Assembly: GCA_034430215.1 (NCBI GenBank)
Contig: DAOUFE010000019.1
Location: 248,001 to 312,000 of the forward strand
From: UBA4782 sp034430215
Lineage (GTDB): Bacteria; Chloroflexota; Anaerolineae; Anaerolineales; Anaerolineaceae
Direction of reading: 5' to 3'
DNA: 64,000 nucleotides
How positions within the stretch are numbered: the stretch's first letter is position 1; each line of letters begins with the position of its first letter. Made by a program: the position numbers and the translations under genes. The notes under the pieces were generated by a model that was not told the origin of the DNA, did no database searches, and saw only the letters and a program-made list of their open reading frames with translations. Shown here one piece after another: positions 8,446 through 16,172 of the stretch.

Positions 8446-9216
8446 GTGTTAGAAGTAAAACATTTATCAAAAATATACCCTAATGGAACTCAAGCATTAA
8501 CTGATGTAAGTTTTTCTGTACCAGATGGAGAATTTCTGGTAGTGATCGGTTTATCTGGTTCAGGAAAATCTACATTACTCAGGTGTATCAACCGGTTAAT
8601 TGATCCTACCGAGGGACAGATAGTCTGGGATGGAATTGATATTACCGCCGCCAAAGGAAATGAGCTACGGAAAATTCGCCGGCATATCGGAATGGTTTTT
8701 CAACAATTTAATTTAGTTAAAAGATCATCAGTCATGACGAATGTTCTCAGTGGTAGATTGGGTTATGCCAGCACTATCCCATCTTTGTTGGGTATCTGGC
8801 CACCAGAAGAAAAACAACGAGCGATTGAAGCCCTGGATACTGTTGGTATTTCTGATAAAGCAAGAGAACGTGCAGATGCACTATCAGGTGGCCAACAGCA
8901 GCGTGTAGGAATAGCACGCGCCTTAATGCAAGAGCCGAGAATTATGTTGGCAGATGAACCAGTTGCCAGCCTGGATCCGGTTTTGGCTCATTCAATACTT
9001 CAATACCTGGAACAACTAAATAAATCAAATGGTACAACCGTAATATGTAGTCTTCATTTTTTGGATCTTGTGCAAAGATATGCAACGCATGTAATTGCAT
9101 TAAAAGATGGGAAAAAGGTATTTGAAGGAGATGCTCAGGAAATCAATCGGGAGCGATTTAAAGAAATATATGGCGAAGAAGCACAAGAAGTTCATGCCAC
9201 TCAGGTGGGGGCATAA
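8446..9216 (+). CDS. phnC: PhnC-family phosphonate/phosphite-type ABC transporter ATPase
   Basis: A 256-residue cytoplasmic ATPase. It carries Walker A GLSGSGKST (about 34-42), Q-loop MVFQQFNLVKRSSVM, ABC signature ALSGGQQQRVGIARAL and Walker B IMLADEPVASLDP. The motif QFNLVKR and the length match the PhnC family. Translation starts at GTG 8446, since the nearby ATG at 8438 runs into a stop at once; AGAGGGA precedes it. Its TAA overlaps the ATG of the first permease by one base. Together with PhnD and two PhnE proteins it forms a complete importer. Distinguishing phosphonate, phosphite or phosphate ester as cargo is not possible from the ATPase. Confidence 0.92.
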   Translation: MLEVKHLSKIYPNGTQALTDVSFSVPDGEFLVVIGLSGSGKSTLLRCINRLIDPTEGQIVWDGIDITAAKGNELRKIRRHIGMVFQQFNLVKRSSVMTNVLSGRLGYASTIPSLLGIWPPEEKQRAIEALDTVGISDKARERADALSGGQQQRVGIARALMQEPRIMLADEPVASLDPVLAHSILQYLEQLNKSNGTTVICSLHFLDLVQRYATHVIALKDGKKVFEGDAQEINRERFKEIYGEEAQEVHATQVGA

Positions 9217-10589
9217 TGAGCTTCTCCGATATCATCACATTAAAGAAAAGATCCATGATAATCGCAATAATTCTTTCGTTAATCTTGCCCGGGCTGGGAC
9301 AGATATATCAAAAAAGAGCAAAGCGAGGCAGTGCCATTATGATATTGGCGGTCTCTGCACTCTTAGCAGTCATCTGGTATAAACACCCCGTTTGGTATAT
9401 TCTGATCGCTTTATTCTGGATTTGGAATATTCTCGATGTGATTTTCGCAAAAGGCGCAAAGATGCTTTTTCCGATTGTTATATGGATCGTTATTGCCTAT
9501 GGAATTGGAATAAAAGTTACGGAGTTTGATTTAGCAGCTCTTTTCACAAATCCAGAAAGAGCCCAGGCTGTAATACAGCCCATGTTGCATCCAAAATTGT
9601 TTGAAAAGAAAAAGGAAACGAAAAAAGCTTTTGTTTATTTAGAAGTACCTTGCTCGCAAAATCCACCCATATCTGATCGAACTGAGGATGGAATCAGGAT
9701 AAGGGCATTTCCGTCATGTGCCAATGTAAATGAATATGTCACGATTTCTGCAGAAGGGTTGTGGCCTGATTACCCGGTAACGCTTGAATGGCACGATCCC
9801 ATTTCTGCATTATCAGGTTCATGGGAATCCGTATCTGATAAAGAGGGGAAAGTAACATTTTTTATTGCTGTTCCTCCTCGGGCTTTAACTAATTCAACCG
9901 ATCCTACGAATCCATCTCCTCATCAGCCGACAGTCATACAGACACGTGAAATTAAAGGTATTCAATTGACGAAAACTGGGGGGTACCTTGTACAAGGTAT
10001 TTACGAAACGATTGCGTTAGCTTTTCTGGCTACAACTCTGGGTGCTTTGCTGGCAATTCCCATCAGTTTTCTTGCTGCTAGAAATTTAATGGGTAGTAAT
10101 GTCATAACAATGGCTATCTATACAATCGTTCGCACTATTCTGAATTTTTTCCGGTCAATTGAGGCGATGATATTGGCGATCATCTTTGTGGTGATCGTTG
10201 GACTGGGACCATTCCCTGGCATGTTAGCTATTACGGTGCATACCATTGCGGCTTTAGGGAAGCTTTATTCCGAGGTGATAGAGGGTATAGATCCTGGACC
10301 TATAGAAGCCATTCGTGCAACTGGTGCAAATTGGATCCAAATCGTTCGTTATGGGGTAATACCTCAGATTGTTCCTCCGTTCACCGCACTAACGATATTC
10401 AGATGGGATATTAATGTAAGAAATTCTACAATCATTGGCTTTGTTGGTGGAGGTGGTATTGGTTTCTTCCTTTATCAGTGGATCATGTTGGGAGACTACC
10501 GTTCTTTATCCAGTGCATTCATTGCGATAGCTTTCGTGGTCATCGTACTAGATTTCTTTAGCGCAAAATTACGAGAAAAGATCAGGTAG
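9216..10589 (+). CDS. phnE: PhnE-family permease with extra N-terminal helices and an extracytoplasmic insert
   Basis: At 457 residues this is much longer than ordinary PhnE (about 260). The C-terminal part, from about 255, is the classic permease core with the coupling-loop sequence EAIRATGANWIQIV and GFVGGGGIGFF. The N-terminal 100 residues add several hydrophobic helices starting with ILPGLGQIYQKR, a motif seen in small membrane proteins of unknown role. Between these, residues about 110-245 form a hydrophilic, strand-rich insert with an Ig-like look (VTISAEGLWPDYPVTLEWHD), predicted outside the membrane, with two cysteines at 146 and 168. The start overlaps the phnC stop (TAATG). The partner permease at 10592 has a related insert, so the feature is shared rather than accidental. 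Confidence 0.85.
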   Translation: MSFSDIITLKKRSMIIAIILSLILPGLGQIYQKRAKRGSAIMILAVSALLAVIWYKHPVWYILIALFWIWNILDVIFAKGAKMLFPIVIWIVIAYGIGIKVTEFDLAALFTNPERAQAVIQPMLHPKLFEKKKETKKAFVYLEVPCSQNPPISDRTEDGIRIRAFPSCANVNEYVTISAEGLWPDYPVTLEWHDPISALSGSWESVSDKEGKVTFFIAVPPRALTNSTDPTNPSPHQPTVIQTREIKGIQLTKTGGYLVQGIYETIALAFLATTLGALLAIPISFLAARNLMGSNVITMAIYTIVRTILNFFRSIEAMILAIIFVVIVGLGPFPGMLAITVHTIAALGKLYSEVIEGIDPGPIEAIRATGANWIQIVRYGVIPQIVPPFTALTIFRWDINVRNSTIIGFVGGGGIGFFLYQWIMLGDYRSLSSAFIAIAFVVIVLDFFSAKLREKIR

Positions 10590-10591
10590 CC

Positions 10592-11737
10592 ATGAAATCA
10601 TTGGAAAAGATTCTTAAACCCGCTCGTTTTTCGTTGATCATCATTGCTTTGGCTGCTGCATATTATGTCAGTGCCAAAGTAACGCAATTTGACCCTGTAA
10701 AGTTGGTCGTTTCAGCACCAAAAGCAGGTAAGATATTAAAGGAATTTGCAGTTCCCGATATTTTCACCAAATCTACACAAGTAGCAACATTTCAATATGA
10801 TTTTCCTGTACCGTGTGGCTCTGCAGAACCAAGTATGCATGAAACATCTGGTCCTAGAATTGAATTAGATATCAGTTGTGGAGATGTGGGTCAGAAATTC
10901 AATATTTATGGTAAAGAATTGGATCCGAATACAGGTGTTGCACTGTGGTGGTATTTCCCCGATGGGAATAAGCTAAGTGCAGGTAGACTTTCTACAGACT
11001 CCAAAGGTGAATTTGTTAAGCAAATAGAGATACGACCAATTCTTCTAACCAAAGATGGTTCCCCTGTAAAGCTCACCGCTGAAGTAGAAGTAAAAAATAC
11101 TAAACTTGTATTTTCTTCCACGACAAAAGAGGTAGTGGATTCATTAGTTGTGACAATATTCATGGCATTACTGGCAACAACGATAGCCACAATATTTGCT
11201 ATTCCTCTCAGTTTTATGGCTGCCAGTAATATTACCCGACATGGTCCAATAGGTTCAGCAATATATTATCTGGTTCGTTCAATTCTTAACCTGATTCGAT
11301 CATATGAACCTCTAGTGATGGCGACAATCTTTGCATTGATTGTTGGATATGGGACACCCTTTGCTGGAATATTGGCACTTGTGATGGTTACCACTGCATC
11401 CCTGGGAAAGATGTTCTCGGAATCTGTAGAAAGCATCGATCCGGGGCCAATAGAAGCTTTACGGTCAACAGGTGCGAATTGGGCACAAGTGATCTTCTAT
11501 GCAGTGATCCCTCAAATTGTTCCTGATTTTCTTTCCTTCACGATATACCATTGGGATATCAATGTCCGCATTTCTACCGTAATTGGTTTTGTTGGTGGTG
11601 GTGGGATTGGATATTACCTTTCACAAAGAATAAACTCGTTTGAATACCCAAAAGCTGGAACAGCTATATATGCGATTATCATAGTTGTTTGGATCTTGGA
11701 CTTTTTGAGTGCAAAAATAAGAAAAGAATTGGTATGA
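10592..11737 (+). CDS. phnE: second PhnE-family permease with an extracytoplasmic insert
   Basis: A 381-residue membrane protein starting 2 bases after the first phnE. It has one N-terminal helix (about 12-30), then an outside domain at about 45-170 with cysteines at 75 and 96. The context around each cysteine (VPC and SC about 21 residues apart) matches the other permease. The permease core runs from about 180 on, with EALRSTGANWAQVI and GFVGGGGIGYY. Two PhnE genes in one operon suggest a heterodimeric channel. Unlike its partner it lacks the extra N-terminal helix bundle. The role of the outside domains is not known to me; docking of the PhnD lipoprotein or substrate capture is a reasonable inference. 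Confidence 0.85.
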   Translation: MKSLEKILKPARFSLIIIALAAAYYVSAKVTQFDPVKLVVSAPKAGKILKEFAVPDIFTKSTQVATFQYDFPVPCGSAEPSMHETSGPRIELDISCGDVGQKFNIYGKELDPNTGVALWWYFPDGNKLSAGRLSTDSKGEFVKQIEIRPILLTKDGSPVKLTAEVEVKNTKLVFSSTTKEVVDSLVVTIFMALLATTIATIFAIPLSFMAASNITRHGPIGSAIYYLVRSILNLIRSYEPLVMATIFALIVGYGTPFAGILALVMVTTASLGKMFSESVESIDPGPIEALRSTGANWAQVIFYAVIPQIVPDFLSFTIYHWDINVRISTVIGFVGGGGIGYYLSQRINSFEYPKAGTAIYAIIIVVWILDFLSAKIRKELV

Positions 11738-11739
11738 AA

Positions 11740-11776
11740 AATAGCTCACACAGTTAATCATCCTGTGTGAGCTATT
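11740..11776. terminator. hairpin terminator between convergent phnE and radical SAM genes
   Basis: TAGCTCACACAG (11742-11753) and CTGTGTGAGCTA (11763-11774) pair perfectly and the stem extends two more A-T pairs on each side, with a nine-base loop. On the minus strand the stem is followed by a T-run (complement of 11735-11741), so it is a good terminator for the radical SAM gene. On the plus strand the tail is only weakly T-rich but it can still mark the phn operon end. Confidence 0.75.
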
Positions 11777-11795
11777 ACTATATTGCGCGTAGTCA

Positions 11796-13295
11796 TTACA
11801 TACAAATATTTTCTAATTTGCAATTGTTTTCTAGTATTCGCCTAAAATGATATCCATATATTGTGAAGGTAATAGCTAAGGGAAACTTTTTAGGGTCATG
11901 AAAGAGGGTGTTAAAGAACAACTTCCAGTAATATTTTCTTTCTTTCCCAAGTATTCCTAACTTCCATATTGAACGTAAAAAGGCATAAATTTCACTGGCT
12001 TCCAGTTGAACTGTTTGCATTTCAGGTTGATACGCTGCTAAACAGTTTGATACCCTTTCATAAAACAGCTTTGGAGAATATATTTCTTTTAGAATTTCAA
12101 AATAGCCATTTTTTAAGGATTGAATATCCATTTTTGTGATGATATTGGTTGTTCCATCCGCATTATCTCCTGACATGTCAGAGATAATGCGGCCCTCATT
12201 TTCCAATCTTTTATATAGTCTTGTTCCAATTGGAGCTTGAAGTAAACCAACCATAGCGGTGACAATACCACTTTGTTGAATAAAATCAATTTGTCTCTTA
12301 AAAATGCTTTCTGTGTCACTATCAAATCCAACGATAAACCCACCCATCACCTGCAAACCGGAATGCTGCATTTCTTTGACGGATTCAACGAGATTTCTAT
12401 TTTTATTTTGCGTCTTCTGGCATTCAGCCAGCCCTTCTTCAGAAGGAGTTTCAATGCCAACAAAAACGGATTTAAAGCCAGCTTTGACCATTAATTTCAT
12501 TAACTCTTCATCATCAGAAAGATTTATAGAAGCTTCTGTGAGAAAATGACATCCGACCTTGCCTTTTCTCCATTCGATAAGCGCAGGTAGAATCTCATCT
12601 TTTAGTATCCGTTTGTTGCCAATAAAATTGTCATCAACAAAAAAGATATTGCGGCGCCATCCTAATGAGTACATAAGATCCAATTCAGCGATGATCTGTT
12701 GTGCAGTCTTCAGGCGAGGTATATGCCCAAGTAGAGCAGTAATATTACAGAAGTCACAATTAAACGGACATCCACGCGAAAATTGGATACTCAAAGAATC
12801 GTATTTTTTCAATTCAATGAGATTCCAAAGTGGAATGGGGGATTCCTTAATATCACAGAATTCTTCCGTTCTGTAGATTTTCTTTGCATTGCCACTTTGA
12901 AAATCCTGGAGAAATTGTGGCAGTGTGATCTCTGCCTCATTCAAGACAAAATGATCTACCAGATTAGTAAACTCTTGATATTCAGCAGTAAATAACGGAC
13001 CACCGGCAACGATCTTCTTTTTAAGATTTTTGCATCGCAATAAGACATCTTGAACTGATTTTTTCTGAATGATCATTGCGCTAACGAAAACAATATCAGC
13101 CCATTGTATATCCGAATCTTTTAATTTCTTAACATTCAGATCAATAAGTCTTTTATTCCAATTTTCAGGCAGCATCGCTGCAACTGTGATCAAGCCGAGC
13201 GGTGGTGAAGAAGCCTTTTTCAATACAAATCTGAGAGCATGTTTGAAACTCCAAAAAGTATCTGGAAATTCTGGGTAAAGCAATAATACATTCAT
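11796..13295 (-). CDS. B12-binding-domain radical SAM protein (DUF4070-type)
   Basis: A 499-residue protein. Residues about 1-140 resemble a cobalamin-binding Rossmann domain (MNVLLLYPEFPDTFWSF, later IVAGGPLFT). The radical SAM domain follows, with its [4Fe-4S] cysteines in CPFNCDFC (176, 180, 183) and the downstream FVDDNFIGN and GGFIVGFDSD segments. The C-terminal region fits the DUF4070 extension. Members of this class use methylcobalamin and S-adenosylmethionine for methylations or other radical chemistry on lipids and natural products; hopanoid-modifying enzymes are relatives. The cobalamin-binding domain lacks a clear DxHxxG motif, as is usual for this class. The gene stands alone between convergent and divergent neighbours, so context gives no substrate. 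Confidence 0.82.
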   Translation of the reverse strand: MNVLLLYPEFPDTFWSFKHALRFVLKKASSPPLGLITVAAMLPENWNKRLIDLNVKKLKDSDIQWADIVFVSAMIIQKKSVQDVLLRCKNLKKKIVAGGPLFTAEYQEFTNLVDHFVLNEAEITLPQFLQDFQSGNAKKIYRTEEFCDIKESPIPLWNLIELKKYDSLSIQFSRGCPFNCDFCNITALLGHIPRLKTAQQIIAELDLMYSLGWRRNIFFVDDNFIGNKRILKDEILPALIEWRKGKVGCHFLTEASINLSDDEELMKLMVKAGFKSVFVGIETPSEEGLAECQKTQNKNRNLVESVKEMQHSGLQVMGGFIVGFDSDTESIFKRQIDFIQQSGIVTAMVGLLQAPIGTRLYKRLENEGRIISDMSGDNADGTTNIITKMDIQSLKNGYFEILKEIYSPKLFYERVSNCLAAYQPEMQTVQLEASEIYAFLRSIWKLGILGKERKYYWKLFFNTLFHDPKKFPLAITFTIYGYHFRRILENNCKLENICM

Positions 13296-13434
13296 CCGTG
13301 ATACCCTTTCTATGCGTACTTGTTTAAGATAGTTTGATGATAATCTTCAGATTCTTTTGTTTGAAGTTCCAACAGGCATATTAGTGACCTATCAAGAAAT
13401 ATGAAAGAAGACATAGTCCGGTAAATTTACAGAA

Positions 13435-13443
13435 TGCTATAAT
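13435..13443 (+). promoter_or_regulatory. extended -10 promoter predicted to give a leaderless histidine kinase mRNA
   Basis: TGCTATAAT, a perfect extended -10, occupies 13435-13443. The usual initiation point 7-8 bases downstream falls at 13450-13451, next to the ATG at 13452. No Shine-Dalgarno sequence precedes that ATG, which fits a leaderless transcript. No good -35 is seen, as is often true with an extended -10. Confidence 0.5.
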
Positions 13444-13451
13444 TGCATGGT

Positions 13452-14636
13452 ATGTCACACAAATACCAATCCAAAATCATGACAGGTACAGGTACCGACC
13501 TGGCTTTTGCTATGGTCGTTATGGTTACCTATTTTCTTATTTTTACAAAGTTTGACACGTTAAAGACGGTACAAATCTTTCTTTTGATTATTTTAGGTGT
13601 TGTTTACCTTGCCAATGGCATTTACGGATATGGTTTTTGCGTAAAATCTTCTTATTCTTGGGCAAATTATGTTTACTTTGGCAGCCAAATAATAATTAGC
13701 TGCACAATTGTGTATCTGACGGATGGAATTGACCTTGCTGCTTTGCTTTTTCTACCGATCATAGTGCATTCTTCTGTTTTATTGGAATCCAATGGACCTT
13801 TAATCTTCAATTTGCTCGTTGTTATTGGATACGCTTTAAGCTTGAATTTTTCATCAGGTATTCAAGCTGTTTTTTCACATTTACCAATACTGATAGGTTC
13901 TCAATTCTTCATTGTAAGCTTCACACAAATGGTTATTAATGAAGAACGATCACGTATAGAAATCGAAGGTTTGGTAAAGGATCTTGAAGCTACCAATGAA
14001 CAGTTAAAGTTATATGCAAATCAGGTAGAAGAGTTAACTTTGACTCGAGAACGCAACAGAATAGCGCGCGAAATCCACGATGGCTTGGGGCATTATCTTA
14101 CAACAATCAGCATGCAAATAAAAGCGGCACAGGCAACTATGAAAAAGGACCCCGAAAGCGCTGCTGAACTGCTTTCGACTGCTGAAACTTTATCAGATGA
14201 TGCATTAAAAGATGTGAGGCAATCTATTAGTGCTCTTCGAGATACAAAAAAATCTGATATCCCTTTTACTCAACGCCTGACTCGGTTATTAAAACCATTT
14301 GAAAATACTGGATACATTACAGAAGTAAATATTACTGGGCATGAAAGACAGTTGACCCCAGAAGTTGAAGTATTATTCTTTCGAGCTTTGCAGGAAGGTT
14401 TGAGTAATATTGGTAAACATTCTAACGCCAGCAAAATTAGTGTAATAATTCATTTCGACGAAAATGGGGATACCAGCCTTACATTAACGGATGATGGCAT
14501 CGGAGCAAATGCTTTGAATGGTGGATATGGAATCATAGGGCTTCGCGAACGAGCTGAACAACTCAGTGGTGTGTTAACGATAGAAACGAATAAGAATAAG
14601 GGATTTACGCTGAAAGTAATGGTGCCTAAAAGATAA
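13452..14636 (+). CDS. NarL/LiaS-type sensor histidine kinase
   Basis: A 394-residue membrane kinase. Five or so hydrophobic helices fill residues 15-160 with only short loops, so the sensor is probably within the membrane. A coiled stretch (about 170-200) leads to the HisKA_3 dimerisation domain with the phosphorylated histidine in REIHDGLGHYL (H209), and an HATPase domain with TLTDDGIGAN and GYGIIGLRERAEQL closes the protein. I prefer ATG 13452 to the in-frame TTG at 13443, which lies inside the predicted -10. Its stop overlaps the response regulator ATG by one base, so the two are a pair. The downstream efflux pump suggests the system responds to a membrane-active compound or drug. Confidence 0.88.
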   Translation: MSHKYQSKIMTGTGTDLAFAMVVMVTYFLIFTKFDTLKTVQIFLLIILGVVYLANGIYGYGFCVKSSYSWANYVYFGSQIIISCTIVYLTDGIDLAALLFLPIIVHSSVLLESNGPLIFNLLVVIGYALSLNFSSGIQAVFSHLPILIGSQFFIVSFTQMVINEERSRIEIEGLVKDLEATNEQLKLYANQVEELTLTRERNRIAREIHDGLGHYLTTISMQIKAAQATMKKDPESAAELLSTAETLSDDALKDVRQSISALRDTKKSDIPFTQRLTRLLKPFENTGYITEVNITGHERQLTPEVEVLFFRALQEGLSNIGKHSNASKISVIIHFDENGDTSLTLTDDGIGANALNGGYGIIGLRERAEQLSGVLTIETNKNKGFTLKVMVPKR

Positions 14637-15286
14637 TGAGCACATCGATTTTAATTGTTGATGACCAAATATTATTTCGTGAGGCTCTACGAACTTTATT
14701 AGAAACTCAAGCTGATTTTGCCATCATCGGTGAAGCTGCTAACGGGAGTGAAGCAGTGGCAATGACAAAGGAGTTATTGCCTGATGTCATTTTGATGGAT
14801 TTGCGTATGCCAGAAATGGACGGCGTGAAAGCAATCGAAATCATTCATGCTGCTTACCCAGAGATCCGTATCATCATGCTGACAACCTTTGATGAGGATG
14901 AAGCCCTTTTTGCTGGATTAAAAGCTGGTGCTGTTGGATATTTGCTTAAAGATATGAAATCAGAACAGCTATTTTCCTCCATACGGACCGCTGCCAGGGG
15001 AGAATACATATTAGCGCCAAGTGCAATGTCGAAGCTGGTAGAAAAAGTAACCCAGGCTGAAACAACCCGCAAAGAACCCGATAATTTGCTTATTGAGCCT
15101 TTAAGCCAACGAGAAATTGAAGTGTTGTCATTAATTGCGATTGGATTCTCAAATAAGGAAATTGCATTAAAACTGGTTATTTCAGAAGGAACAGCAAAGA
15201 ATCATGTAAGCAGTATTCTTGCAAAATTAGGCGCCAGAGATCGATTGCAAGCAGTGATCAAAGCTAGAGAGTTTGGGATCTTATAA
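14636..15286 (+). CDS. NarL/FixJ-family response regulator
   Basis: A 216-residue cytoplasmic DNA-binding regulator. The receiver domain (1-125) has the acidic pair VDD at 8-10, the phosphoacceptor aspartate D55 in ILMDLRMPEMDG and the conserved lysine in YLLKDM. The LuxR-type helix-turn-helix (about 152-212) contains LSQREIEVLSLIAIGFSNKE followed by VSEGTAKNHV-like helices (here ISEGTAKNHVSSIL). It overlaps the kinase stop and is followed within 3 bases by a membrane protein gene and then an efflux pump, so the likely targets include this operon itself. No obvious inverted repeat operator is visible upstream of the kinase. Confidence 0.93.
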   Translation: MSTSILIVDDQILFREALRTLLETQADFAIIGEAANGSEAVAMTKELLPDVILMDLRMPEMDGVKAIEIIHAAYPEIRIIMLTTFDEDEALFAGLKAGAVGYLLKDMKSEQLFSSIRTAARGEYILAPSAMSKLVEKVTQAETTRKEPDNLLIEPLSQREIEVLSLIAIGFSNKEIALKLVISEGTAKNHVSSILAKLGARDRLQAVIKAREFGIL

Positions 15287-15289
15287 ACT

Positions 15290-16135
15290 ATGTTAGAAAA
15301 ATTAAACATAAAAACAAAATCACAAGCAGTTTACCTTTCCATTGGCTTTGTTCTAGTCACACTAGGTGCAGGATATTTGCTTGGAACAACATTACATCAA
15401 AAATGGATTACATTTACGGCAATTTTGTTTGCAGGATTTATTTTTCTCATATTTGGATTTGCAGCAAACACTGACGGATTAAAGATCACAGGAATTTTCA
15501 TTGCAGGAATTGGACTAAATTTCATTTACTTTTCGAATACACACCTTACAGCAAGCGTTGTTAAGAAAATAGGGTTCTGTATTCTCTTGTTAGTTTGTTG
15601 TTTTGTGATATTGGCTATCGTCTTGGGAGGCGCAAAAAGGAAATCTCGGCTTTGGCCATTGATCCCTGCAGGTATGCTATTTCCCTTCTCCATTATTTTT
15701 TTCCTGGAGAAGTTATCCTTACTTCATTTTGTGCTTGCAGTCACCCTTGGAGTTGGAATTGCATTGTTGGGATGGGGATTAGCCAGAAGCTGGTTTGGAT
15801 TGATCATACCAGGATGTATTCTGATCACCACTGGCCCAGGCATTTTTTTAGCCTGGAGACCTGAAACCAATCCTGATGGATTAGCCCAAACGGGTATAAT
15901 GCTCGTCTGGTTTGCGGTTGGATGGGTTCTAATTGCGCTGATCTCTCGGTTCTTGTTTTCTCAAGTCATTTGGTGGCCACTTATTCCAGGAGGAGTATTG
16001 GCATTTGTTGGCTGGGGATTGGCATTGGGAGCAAATTCCAGCAAGGCATTAAGCTTTGTTGGAGATAGCGGCTCCATTATTGTTATCCTTATTGGTTTTT
16101 ACCTGTTATTGATCAGAAAAGATGTCCATAAATGA
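15290..16135 (+). CDS. polytopic membrane protein of unknown function in a two-component operon
   Basis: I do not recognise the family with confidence. The 281-residue product is almost entirely hydrophobic, with about eight or nine predicted helices. A segment WPLIPAGMLFPF recurs later as WWPLIPGGVLAFVGWG, which suggests an internal duplication. There are no catalytic motifs. It starts 3 bases after the response regulator stop and is followed 37 bases later by the MFS pump. A membrane protein encoded with a LiaSR-like kinase/regulator pair often modulates the kinase; here that role is inferred from position only. Confidence 0.7.
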   Translation: MLEKLNIKTKSQAVYLSIGFVLVTLGAGYLLGTTLHQKWITFTAILFAGFIFLIFGFAANTDGLKITGIFIAGIGLNFIYFSNTHLTASVVKKIGFCILLLVCCFVILAIVLGGAKRKSRLWPLIPAGMLFPFSIIFFLEKLSLLHFVLAVTLGVGIALLGWGLARSWFGLIIPGCILITTGPGIFLAWRPETNPDGLAQTGIMLVWFAVGWVLIALISRFLFSQVIWWPLIPGGVLAFVGWGLALGANSSKALSFVGDSGSIIVILIGFYLLLIRKDVHK

Positions 16136-16172
16136 GTGATTTACAAATACTGCGATATTTAGAAATATAATC

